In this document: positions 35,180-43,379 of the stretch, one piece after another
Layout: each line of letters starts with the position of its first letter
Numbering within the stretch: position 1 is the first letter of the stretch
Source: Staphylococcus microti
Lineage (GTDB): Bacteria; Bacillota; Bacilli; Staphylococcales; Staphylococcaceae
Direction: 5' to 3'
NCBI RefSeq assembly: GCF_000934465.1
Contig: NZ_JXWY01000001.1
Location: 1 to 43,408 of the forward strand
DNA: 43,408 nucleotides
The notes under the pieces: model-generated
Database searches by the model: none
Seen by the model: only the letters and a program-made list of their open reading frames with translations
Told to the model about the DNA's origin: nothing
Translations under genes and position numbers: made by a program

Positions 35180-36556
35180 ATGTTGAATCGACAATTAATT
35201 GAACAACGCCAAGGCGATGAGTTTCGTAAAGGGTTGGAGATGTTGAAGTTTAAAATCGTTGTATTAGACGATGATCCAACAGGGACACAAACGGTGAAAG
35301 ATTTGCCGGTGTATACAGATTGGTCAGAACAGTATATTGAAGATGGTTTTCGACAACCACATAATATGTTTTATATTTTAACGAATTCACGTGCATTAAC
35401 TGAAAAAGAAACAACCGTGTTACATCAGACGATTATTAAAAATATTGAGTCTGTATCACAAAAGTTAGATATGCCTTACATGGTGATTAGCCGTGGTGAC
35501 TCGACGTTACGTGGGCATTTTTATTTAGAACCTAAAGTGTTAAATGATGCGGCAGACAAGCCATTCGATGCGGTATTTTATGCGCCGGCATTTTTTGAAG
35601 GCAATCGCTTCACATACGAGGGTGTGCACTATTTAGAAGACAATGGTGTGCTTATTCCTGTTTCAGATAGTGAGTTTGCGCATGATACGACGTTTGGCTT
35701 TAAAAGTGAGACGATGGCAGCTTTCATAGAAGAAAAGAGTCATGGTGCAATTAAGCAAGAAAACGTACAACATATTACGTTGCAACAATTAAGAAATCGA
35801 GACAGTTTATTCGATGTCTTTGCACAACTTGAAGGTTTTGAAGCGGTGGTTGTTGATGCGTTGAATGATGAAGATATGGATTATTTTGTGGCATGCTTAA
35901 TTGATTTTCTGAATCAACAGCCGAAACGCTTTATTTTTAGAACGGCTGCGTCTTTTGTAAAAGCGATTTGTCAGACGCCGGGGGAAATTATTCAGTTGAA
36001 CGACTATCAACAGAGTGATCACGGTGGCTTGATGATTGTTGGCTCGCATGTGAAGAAGTCGTCTGAACAGTTACAACATTTGTTAGCACATTCGGATATT
36101 CAAGCGGTGGAGTTTGGTGTAAAAATTTTAGAAACGCCAGAGTTAGTGGATGATTATATCCAACAGTTAACACAACAAGTAGAGGCGTTGTTGCGTACAG
36201 GGCAAGATGTGGTGCTGTATACGTCACGTGATGTTGTGAAAACGACAGATACCGATCAAAACTTAAATATTTCAACACGTATTTCAGACAGTTTAGTTCA
36301 AATCGTTCAAAATCTAACAATCCAGCCAAGTTTTATTATTGCGAAAGGCGGGATTACGTCAAGTGATGTCGCAACGAAAGGGTTAGGCATTAAAAAAGCG
36401 GAAGTCATCGGTCAAGTGACGAATGGTGTGCCCGTATGGTTAACGGGAGATGAAGCGAAGTATGCGGGTATGCCGTATGTGATTTTCCCGGGAAATGTTG
36501 GCGCTGTTGAAACGTTAACGAATGTTTATCAAATGAATCAAACACGTAAAGGATAA
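35180..36556 (+). CDS. Four-carbon acid sugar kinase family protein (DUF1537)
   Basis: A 458-aa protein; ATG at 35180 after AGGTGAG is preferred to the GTG at 35171. The N-terminal domain has FKIVVLDDDPTGTQTVKDLP and SRGDSTLRGHF. The C-terminal nucleotide-binding domain has AKGGITSSDVATKGLGI and FPGNVG. Characterised members (OtnK, DtnK, LtnK) phosphorylate 3-keto or native tetronates such as 2-oxo-tetronate. Here the 2-keto product of the preceding dehydrogenase is a likely substrate. It starts 9 nt after that gene. Confidence 0.86.
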   Translation: MLNRQLIEQRQGDEFRKGLEMLKFKIVVLDDDPTGTQTVKDLPVYTDWSEQYIEDGFRQPHNMFYILTNSRALTEKETTVLHQTIIKNIESVSQKLDMPYMVISRGDSTLRGHFYLEPKVLNDAADKPFDAVFYAPAFFEGNRFTYEGVHYLEDNGVLIPVSDSEFAHDTTFGFKSETMAAFIEEKSHGAIKQENVQHITLQQLRNRDSLFDVFAQLEGFEAVVVDALNDEDMDYFVACLIDFLNQQPKRFIFRTAASFVKAICQTPGEIIQLNDYQQSDHGGLMIVGSHVKKSSEQLQHLLAHSDIQAVEFGVKILETPELVDDYIQQLTQQVEALLRTGQDVVLYTSRDVVKTTDTDQNLNISTRISDSLVQIVQNLTIQPSFIIAKGGITSSDVATKGLGIKKAEVIGQVTNGVPVWLTGDEAKYAGMPYVIFPGNVGAVETLTNVYQMNQTRKG

Positions 36557-36573
36557 GAGAGGGGTTACTGTAT

Positions 36574-37935
36574 ATGATGGGAGATGTTTGGCCAATTATT
36601 GGCGTTGTCATTGGTGTGGCATTATTACTGTTTTTAATTATGGGCTTGAAGTTGAATACATTTATCGCATTAATTATTACGTCGATGGTGACGGGTATTA
36701 TTTTAGGAATGCCGATTGATCAAGTGGTCGCAACTGTTGAAAAAGGAATGGGCGATACGCTTGGACATATCGCGATTATTTTCGGTCTCGGTGCGATTTT
36801 AGGTAAACTGCTGTCAGACGGTGGGGGTGCAACGAAAATTGCCGACACGTTGATTGTGACGTTCGGGACGAAACATGTGACATGGGCGATGATTATTGCG
36901 TCATTTATTATTGGGATTTCGCTATTTTTAGAAGTAGCGTTCGTATTATTGATTCCACTCGTGTTTACGTTGGCGAAACGTATGGATATTCCACGATTAC
37001 AGGTTGGGCTACCGATGACTGCAGCGATTGCGGTAACACATGGTTTCTTACCACCACATCCAGGTCCGGTTGCGATTTCAGAAGCAATTAATGCGAATGT
37101 GGGTTACGTGTTAATGTATGGGATTATTATCGGTATTCCATTGGCAATTATTGTAGGGGGTACATTCCCTGCGATGGCACGTAAATTGGCTCCATCTGCT
37201 TTTGATAAAGTGAATGAAGCGGCTGTCGACAATGATGTTAATGAATTAAAAGTAACCACATTACCAAGCTTTGGTGTGAGTTTATTAACAGCACTTTTAC
37301 CAGTTATTTTAATGATTATCGCAACGATTGTGCAACTGGTGACAGGGCATGAAGATGGTAAAGCAAGCGGATTAGAAGGATTTATTTACTTTATCGGTTC
37401 ATCATCAACAGCGATGCTGATTGCGGTGCTATTTGCGATTTATACAATGGGCATTAGACAACAACGTTCAATGAATAACATTATGGATTCCGTGACAGCA
37501 GCGATTACACCGATTGCGATGTTATTACTCATCATCGGTGGTGGCGGTACGTTCAAACAAATTTTAATCGACGGTGGTGTAGGTGACGCCATTTCAAATA
37601 TCTTCAGTGATACGAACATGTCACCCATTGTGTTGGCATGGTTAGCCGCTGCGTTATTACGTCTAGCATTAGGTTCCACAACAGTGTCTGCCATTTCATC
37701 AGTCGGTATTGTCTTGCCAATGTTGCAGTCGTCAGATGTTAACTTAGCACTTGTCGTACTTGCGATTGGTGCGGGTAGTATTTTCTGCTCACACGTAAAC
37801 GACGCTGGATTCTGGATGTTCAAAGAGTACTTTGGCTTATCAATGAAAGAAACATTTTTAACTTGGACATTGTTAGAGTCTATCTTGTCGGTACTTGGTC
37901 TAGGTTTTGTCTTGTTGTTAGGAATGGTAATATAG
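36574..37935 (+). CDS. GntP-family permease (gluconate/sugar acid transporter)
   Basis: A 453-aa, 12-14-TM permease with GAGAGGGG before tandem ATGATG. GntP features are TAAIAVTHGFLPPHPGPVAI, GIIIGIPLAIIVGG, LIIGGGGTFKQILIDGGVGD, ALRLALGSTTVSAISS and CSHVNDAGFWMFKEYF. It imports the sugar acid used by the two enzymes encoded just upstream. It ends the operon. Confidence 0.9.
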   Translation: MMGDVWPIIGVVIGVALLLFLIMGLKLNTFIALIITSMVTGIILGMPIDQVVATVEKGMGDTLGHIAIIFGLGAILGKLLSDGGGATKIADTLIVTFGTKHVTWAMIIASFIIGISLFLEVAFVLLIPLVFTLAKRMDIPRLQVGLPMTAAIAVTHGFLPPHPGPVAISEAINANVGYVLMYGIIIGIPLAIIVGGTFPAMARKLAPSAFDKVNEAAVDNDVNELKVTTLPSFGVSLLTALLPVILMIIATIVQLVTGHEDGKASGLEGFIYFIGSSSTAMLIAVLFAIYTMGIRQQRSMNNIMDSVTAAITPIAMLLLIIGGGGTFKQILIDGGVGDAISNIFSDTNMSPIVLAWLAAALLRLALGSTTVSAISSVGIVLPMLQSSDVNLALVVLAIGAGSIFCSHVNDAGFWMFKEYFGLSMKETFLTWTLLESILSVLGLGFVLLLGMVI

Positions 37936-38028
37936 CCGTTGTATATGGAAAAGTAAGTATGTGATGAAACAACATAAAATTTTAAACAAAATATCTTTAT
38001 AAACACAACGGATAATAAGTGTGTAAAT

Positions 38029-38166
38029 GAGTCGGCGTTGTAGCGCAGATAGAAAATTAATACTGCATTAATGGGAGTCAGCGTTGTAGCGCGGACAGAA
38101 AATTAATACTACATTAACGAGAATCGGCGTTGTGGCGCGGATATAAAATAAATACTACATAAAATG
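38029..38166. repeat. Three tandem copies of a 46-bp intergenic repeat
   Basis: Units start at 38029, 38075 and 38121, each beginning GAGTCGGCGTTGTAGCGC-like and followed by (A/G)GA..A.AAAATTAATACT(A/G)CATTAA. The copies differ at a few positions each. The GCG-TTGTAG-CGC core is self-complementary. No reading frame crosses it usefully. It looks like an intergenic variable-number repeat. The left flank 37936-38028 holds nothing I can support. Confidence 0.85.
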
Positions 38167-38208
38167 AAGCCGTACAATAGTGAGAGATGTCGCTATTGTA
38201 CGGCTTTT
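38167..38208. terminator. Bidirectional terminator, GAAGCCGTACA type
   Basis: AAGCCGTACAATAG pairs with CTATTGTACGGCTT around a loop GTGAGAGATGTCG-like. It directly abuts the tandem repeat and closely resembles the terminator at 33524. Confidence 0.85.
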
Positions 38209-38213
38209 ATCAT

Positions 38214-38375
38214 TTATTGTTTTTCACGATAACCTAGAGATGCAGAGATTATACAACCACCTAAGAAATAAATAAGTGGCCTTATTAATGTGTTGGCTAA
38301 CGTTTGATGAAAAATAAGCATTAATATAATGGTGAGTAGTCCTAAAATAAAGAGCAGTCGGTTTTTAATATACAA
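38214..38375 (-). CDS. Small membrane protein, TTG start
   Basis: A 53-aa frame beginning TTG, 8 nt after AAGGAG on the minus strand: MYIKNRLLFILGLLTIILML and a second hydrophobic stretch ending GGCIISASLGYREKQ. Two membrane segments and good ribosome binding spacing argue for a real gene despite its size. A hairpin (TTACAGCC/GGCTGTAA, 38388-38419) lies just upstream of the ribosome site, between this gene and the transporter gene before it. Confidence 0.55.
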   Translation of the reverse strand: MYIKNRLLFILGLLTIILMLIFHQTLANTLIRPLIYFLGGCIISASLGYREKQ

Positions 38376-38429
38376 GAGAATCACTCCTTACAGCCAGTGT
38401 ATCATTTTTAAGGCTGTAATTAGAGACAT

Positions 38430-39321
38430 TTACGATGCGGTTGTGCGCTCTTTTGACAAGGCGATGTATGCCCCTAACACTGCGAAAATAATACCGAGTA
38501 CGAGATAAATCGTTAGCTGTGATTCGCCAATCATCACGCTCGCAATACCCCCAATTGCTGGAAAACCGGCAACCATATAGCTACTTTTAGAAGCACCAAT
38601 GTTTTTAACAAGTTTTAAATAAAAGAGCCAAGCAACAAATGATGCCAATATGGCGAGATAGCTTAAGCCGAGCCAGTATGTAGGTTGTGTTGGAATGACG
38701 AATGATTGTCCACTTACTATTGAAAAAACAAGTAATAGCACGACGGCACTGAACATACCAACAGTATTTGCTAGTACGGGGTCAATATTTTTATCACTAT
38801 TATAAAGTGAGAAGACGTCGCCTAAGGAAGTGATACATGTACCGAGTATAGCAAGGGCGGCCCCTAACAAAACGTCTCCACTTAATTGATGCAGTTGTGG
38901 AATGAGTGTCACGATAACACTTAAAATACCTAATGTACCACCGACATAAATCTTCTTGCTTACACGCTGTTTTAAAACGATGCTAATAAAGAGCGGTGTT
39001 GTTACAACTTTCATAGAGAAAATAAGTGTCACAAGGGCAGATGTTGTGAGTATCGTGCCGTAATACAATAATAAATAGCTAATCGCAAAGTTACATAGTC
39101 CAAAGCCAATGACCGTCCATAGATTTCTTTTTAACCCTGTTGGACGTTTGTGTTGAACATACAAAAGAATGGAAAAGAGACCGAATGCGATAATGGACCG
39201 ATACAATAATGGACCGATACAATAATGAAATTTCGAGTGGTGCGTCAGTGCCTTGTATTTTCACGGCGATGAAGTTCAGTCCCCAAATAAGCATACAGCA
39301 GATGTACATAAATGGATTCAA
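38430..39321 (-). pseudogene. EamA/DMT-family transporter, frameshifted by a 16-bp tandem duplication
   Basis: The N-terminal part starts at TTG (39321), 8 nt after AAGGGGG, and reads MNPFMYICCMLIWGLNFIAV to LEISLLYRSI. It then leaves frame at a perfect 16-bp tandem duplication (39190-39227, unit AATGGACCGATACAAT). The rest of the protein, about 255 residues and 9 membrane segments, continues in another frame from YRSIIAFGLFSIL to 38430. Removing one 16-bp copy restores LEISLLYRSIIAFGLFSILL, an intact ~290-aa drug/metabolite-type exporter. The gene is therefore off in this sequence, perhaps reversibly. Confidence 0.85.
39190..39227. repeat. 16-bp tandem duplication inside the EamA gene
   Basis: The period is exactly 16 over 38 bp (about 2.4 copies). 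One copy fewer would leave a 6-bp direct repeat (ATAATG) flanking the unit, the classic substrate for slipped-strand gain or loss. Confidence 0.9.
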
Positions 39322-39539
39322 TGCGTATTCCCCCTTGCATACAATAACTTGTATTTTACTATAGCGAAAGTTGCGTCAGAACACAATGTGAAGTGATTGG
39401 GTCAGTGTGCTGTCATAGTGCGGTCACTCAGAAGGATGTCTCGAATTGCCCGAGTATCGGCAAATATTGCGCTTTATGTCTTGAATGTAGTTGGTGTATG
39501 ATAAGGATATAAGTATGTATAGTACGGGAGGTTATTTTG

Positions 39540-40277
39540 GTGACGCAAGCACAGCCAAAATTTTTAACAATTTATAATACGCTTTATGAAGAAATTCAAA
39601 TGGGCAAGTTTCCGGGTGGCGAGGCATTACCGACGGAGAAGGTCCTTTGTGAACGTTTTGGTGTGAGTCGTATGACGTTGCGCCAAGCGATTAAGCTGTT
39701 GACGGAAGATGGTGTTGTGGAGAGTATTCGTGGGAAAGGTCATTTCGTCGTGTCGCAACATCGAGATCACAGTGCATCGAGTATGGCACGATTGGCGCAT
39801 CCCCTCCAACAAATGGCACGTTATCCGATGACACTTGATGCGATTCACTATCGTGTTGATTTGGAAAGCGAGTATACGAATCATTTGTTCCCGGATCATC
39901 CATCAGTGGTTGTGGCGATGGAGCGTTATTACACACGCAAAGACAATGAGACACAACAAGCAGATGCGATGTGCTTTACGTTTATTCCAATTAATGTCAT
40001 TGATATGTATGAGGTGTCGACGCAAGATGAAGCGGCTGTGCGAACGTTTGTTGAACAACAAGTGTATCAATATGCAGCGCAGTCTGATTTGAAATTTACT
40101 ATGACACAAAAGCCGCACTTTGCGCATGATGCTCATACGTTTGATGGTGGTGAACATTGCTGGCTGATTGTGGAGACGGTGTACAGTGGTCATGAAAGTC
40201 CGATTGTCATCAATAAATGGTATGTGCCGCAAACGCAGGCAGATATAACCGTGACACGTATGAAAGAAACAACGTAG
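39540..40277 (+). CDS. GntR-family regulator, HutC/UTRA type
   Basis: A 245-aa regulator. I use GTG at 39540, 8 nt after GGGAGG; a TTG one codon earlier is possible. The winged helix is EALPTEKVLCERFGVSRMTL to ESIRGKGHFV (residues ~30-75), followed by a UTRA ligand domain ending SPIVINKWYVP. It lies just upstream of deoD on the same strand and is the likely repressor of the deoxynucleoside genes, responding to a phosphorylated sugar or nucleoside. Confidence 0.87.
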   Translation: MTQAQPKFLTIYNTLYEEIQMGKFPGGEALPTEKVLCERFGVSRMTLRQAIKLLTEDGVVESIRGKGHFVVSQHRDHSASSMARLAHPLQQMARYPMTLDAIHYRVDLESEYTNHLFPDHPSVVVAMERYYTRKDNETQQADAMCFTFIPINVIDMYEVSTQDEAAVRTFVEQQVYQYAAQSDLKFTMTQKPHFAHDAHTFDGGEHCWLIVETVYSGHESPIVINKWYVPQTQADITVTRMKETT

Positions 40278-40300
40278 ACAGAGCTTAGTATGTTGTTGGC

Positions 40301-40576
40301 GTTGTCTAAAATAAAAAGTAGTTGTCTAGTCTATGATAATAAAATACAAATGAAAGTCATATGAGGAAATGCACATGAACGGTGCCACCTTGTATGGCTT
40401 TTTATTTAGTAAAGCTTTGTTGTAGTGTCTCGATAAGGCTGGTTTTTCAGGCATATGCAATTAATATCATCGTTCAATTGGTTTCAATTTCGTCGTTCGA
40501 CAATTTGTCACAAATTACATCTTGAAAGCGCTATCTACAAGTTGTAAGATATAAGTGGTTAGACAAATAGACAAAT
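40301..40576 (+). promoter_or_regulatory. deo operon control region: TTGTCTA-type repeats, cre and promoter
   Basis: The 326-bp gap before deoD holds GTTGTCTA at 40301 and 40321, GACAA-T-TTGTC at 40499-40509, and a direct repeat of AGACAAAT at 40561 and 40569. These half-sites are related and fit HutC-type GntR operators. A promoter is formed by -35 TTGAAA (40522-40527) and -10 TAAGAT (40545-40550), 17 bp apart. TTGAAAGCGCTATCT (40522-40536) matches the cre consensus and covers the -35. No purine riboswitch is seen. Confidence 0.55.
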
Positions 40577-40603
40577 TACTATACAACTTGGAGGTCGTTA
40601 TAC

Positions 40604-41311
40604 ATGAAAGCTACACCACATATTAAGCCGATGAACGGCGTAGAGATTGCAGAGACAGTATTATTACCAGGAGATCCACTACGTGCGAAGTTTATTGCGG
40701 AGACGTATTTGGAAGATGTACAACAGTTCAATGGTGTAAGAAACATGTTCGGTTACACAGGCACGTACAAAGGTCAAAAAGTATCTGTGATGGGTTCAGG
40801 TATGGGGATTCCATCAATCGGTATTTATTCATATGAGTTGATTCATACATTTGGTTGTAAGAAGTTAATCCGTGTCGGTTCATGCGGTGCAATGCAACCG
40901 GATATCGACTTATACGATGTGATTATTGCGCAAGCGGCATCAACAGATTCTGACTATGTGAAACAATATCGTTTACCAGGTCACTACGCGCCAATCGCTT
41001 CTTATCGTTTATTAGAAGGTGCGGTAAGTAAAGCACGTGAAAAAGGTGTGAACTATCATGTTGGTAACGTGTTATCAAGTGATATTTTCTATAATGCAGA
41101 TGAAACAGCGAATGAACGTTGGCAACGCATGGGTATTTTAGGCGTAGAAATGGAATCTGCAGCGTTATATATGAATGCGACATATGCAGGTGTCGAAGCG
41201 TTAGGTGTGTTTACAGTAAGTGACCACATTATTCACAACAAAGCCACAACACCAGAAGAAAGAGAACGTGCGTTTACGGATATGATTGAAATCGCACTGT
41301 CTCTCATTTAA
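40604..41311 (+). CDS. deoD: Purine nucleoside phosphorylase, DeoD type
   Basis: A 235-aa hexameric-type PNP with TTGGAGG upstream of its ATG. It splits purine (deoxy)nucleosides with phosphate into base and (deoxy)ribose 1-phosphate. Motifs are LLPGDPLRAKFIAETYLED (phosphate site), GMGIPSIGIYSYEL, VGSCGAMQPDIDLYD, GVEMESAALYMNAT and FTVSDHI (catalytic Asp). It opens the deo gene set; the released deoxyribose 1-phosphate feeds DeoB and DeoC. Confidence 0.95.
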   Translation: MKATPHIKPMNGVEIAETVLLPGDPLRAKFIAETYLEDVQQFNGVRNMFGYTGTYKGQKVSVMGSGMGIPSIGIYSYELIHTFGCKKLIRVGSCGAMQPDIDLYDVIIAQAASTDSDYVKQYRLPGHYAPIASYRLLEGAVSKAREKGVNYHVGNVLSSDIFYNADETANERWQRMGILGVEMESAALYMNATYAGVEALGVFTVSDHIIHNKATTPEERERAFTDMIEIALSLI

Positions 41312-41323
41312 GGAGTGACTGTG

Positions 41324-42674
41324 ATGACATCATATGACAAAGTGAAAAAAGCGGTACCGATCTTACTCTTTCTATTCGTTTTCAGTTTGGTTATCGACAA
41401 CTCGTTCAAATTAATTTCAGTTGCGATTGCGGATGACTTGAACATTTCGGTAACGACGGTAAGTTGGCAAGCGACTCTTGCAGGACTTGTAATTGGTATC
41501 GGGGCAGTGGTGTATTCATCACTGTCTGATGCGATCAGTATCCGTACACTGTTTATTTACGGTGTGTGTTTAATCATTATCGGTTCAATTATTGGTTATA
41601 TTTTCCAAGGGAACTTCCCGCTGTTGTTAACAGGACGTATTATTCAAACGTCAGGACTTGCGGCGGCTGAGACATTGTATGTTATTTATGTTGCGAAGTA
41701 CTTGTCCAAAGAAGATCAGAAGACGTATCTCGGTTTGAGTACGAGTAGTTATTCATTATCACTCGTTATCGGTACGTTATCAGGTGGTTTTATTTCAACG
41801 TACTTACACTGGACGAATATGTTTTTAATCGCATTAATCGTTGTGTTTACACTTCCGTTCCTAGTTTAAACTTTTACCAAAAGAAGAGTCAGTGAACAAA
41901 GCACATCTTGATTTTATTGGATTGGTTTTAGTGTCAACGATTGCGACAACGGTGATGTTGTTTATTACGAACTTTAACTGGTGGTATTTAGCAGGTGCAT
42001 TGATTGTTATTGCTATTTTTGCGCTATACATTAAAAATGCGAAACAGCCATTGGTTGATAAGAAATTTTTCCAAAACAAACGCTATGCATCATTTTTATT
42101 TATTGTGTTTGTGATGTATATGATACAGTTAGGTTATATTTTTACGTTCCCATTTATTATGGAACAGATTTATCATTTTGAATTAGATACAACATCATTA
42201 TTACTGATTCCTGGTTATTTAGTGGCAGTTGTTGTCGGTGCATTGAGTGGTAAAATTGCGAATTTCTTAAATTCAAAACAAGCGATTATCACAGCGATTG
42301 GCTTAATTGCGTTGAGCTTGTTCTTACCAGCATTTGTCGTTGGTCAACATGTATCGATTTTCGTAATCTCAATGATTTTCTTCGCAGGTAGCTTTGCGTT
42401 AATGTACGCACCGTTATTAAATGAAGCGATTCGCACAATCGACGTCAGTATGACAGGTGTTGCGATTGGTTTCTACAACTTAATTATTAACGTGGCAGTA
42501 TCAGTAGGAATTGCGATTGCAGCAGCTTTGATTGATTTTAAAGCACTTAATTTCCCGGGTAATACAGCATTGACGTCTCACTTTGGTATGATTTTAATTA
42601 TCTTAGCGTTGATGAGTATTGTTGGACTTGTATTATTTGTTGTATTAAATCGTTGGACAAAAACAGAAGCATAA
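41324..42674 (+). pseudogene. Tet38-like MFS efflux/nucleoside-linked transporter, one-base frameshift
   Basis: The start is ATG 41324, 8 nt after AAGGAG. The first 181 residues (MTSYDKVKKAVPILLFLFVF to FTLPFLV) end at a TAA at 41867. The downstream frame continues from KLLPKEESVNKAHLDFIG to 42674. Skipping one base near 41864 joins the parts as PFLFKLLPKEESVNKAHL, giving a single ~450-aa, 14-TM MFS protein. In S. aureus the tetracycline/fatty acid efflux gene tet38 occupies this place between deoD and deoC, as I recall. The lesion may be real or a sequencing error; the second half has a GTG at 41892 but no good ribosome site. Confidence 0.8.
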
Positions 42675-42687
42675 AAGGAGTTATAAC

Positions 42688-43350
42688 ATGAATTACGCAA
42701 AATATATTGATCATACTTTATTAAAACCTGAATCAACACGCGCACAAATTGACAAAATTATTGAAGAAGCGAAGGAATACCACTTCAAATCAGTATGTGT
42801 GAATCCAACACATGTGGCGTATTCAGCTGAAAAATTAGCGGACTCAGATGTCTTAGTATGTACGGTTATCGGGTTCCCATTAGGAGCGTCAACATCTGAC
42901 GTGAAAGCATGCGAAACGAAAGATGCAATTGCGAAAGGTGCCGATGAAATCGATATGGTGATTAATATCGGTGCGTTGAAAGACGGGCGTTATGATGATG
43001 TACAAGCAGACATCGAAGCGGTTGTCGAAGCATCTGGCGATAAAACGGTTAAAGTCATTATCGAAACAGTCTTATTAACAGATGAAGAAAAAGTCAAAGC
43101 ATGCGAACTTTCTAAAGCAGCAGGTGCGGACTTTGTGAAGACATCTACTGGTTTCGCTGGTGGCGGCGCAACACCGGAAGATGTGAAATTAATGAAAGAT
43201 ACAGTGGGCGATGCATTAGAAGTGAAAGCGTCAGGTGGCGTGCGTAACTTGGCAGACTTCCAAGCAATGTTAGACGCAGGCGCAACACGTGTTGGCGCAA
43301 GTGCAGGCGTACAAATTATGCAAGGGTTAGAAGCAGACACAGATTATTAA
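42688..43350 (+). CDS. deoC: Deoxyribose-phosphate aldolase
   Basis: A 220-aa class I aldolase with AAAAGGAG upstream of its ATG. It splits 2-deoxyribose 5-phosphate into glyceraldehyde 3-phosphate and acetaldehyde. The Schiff-base lysine is in [14 protein letters not shown], with [15 protein letters not shown] and [20 protein letters not shown] also conserved. It follows the transporter gene by 13 nt. The last codons (EADTDY) match the usual length. Confidence 0.95.
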   Translation: MNYAKYIDHTLLKPESTRAQIDKIIEEAKEYHFKSVCVNPTHVAYSAEKLADSDVLVCTVIGFPLGASTSDVKACETKDAIAKGADEIDMVINIGALKDGRYDDVQADIEAVVEASGDKTVKVIIETVLLTDEEKVKACELSKAAGADFVKTSTGFAGGGATPEDVKLMKDTVGDALEVKASGGVRNLADFQAMLDAGATRVGASAGVQIMQGLEADTDY

Positions 43351-43379
43351 AAGACATAAAACTTTAAGGAGTGATTGTG

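Noticed and set aside
37440-38006. Minus-strand frame (188 codons) overlapping gntP
   Set aside because: Antisense to conserved GntP motifs, without a plausible start signal.
38029-38166. Tandem repeats as a CRISPR array
   Set aside because: The 46-bp units are contiguous and similar along their whole length; there are no unique spacers and no cas genes in the window.
38430-39206. The downstream EamA frame as an independent short gene with a TTG start
   Set aside because: The TTG lies inside the 16-bp duplication with no ribosome binding site, and the frame lacks the first membrane segment of the family.
40278-40603. Purine riboswitch or T-box before deoD
   Set aside because: I found no conserved purine aptamer core or T-box sequence; the region is better explained by operator repeats, a cre and a promoter.
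41858-41872. Programmed frameshift in the Tet38-like gene
   Set aside because: The site has no recognised slippery sequence and no stimulatory ribosome site at proper spacing; a simple one-base lesion is more economical.
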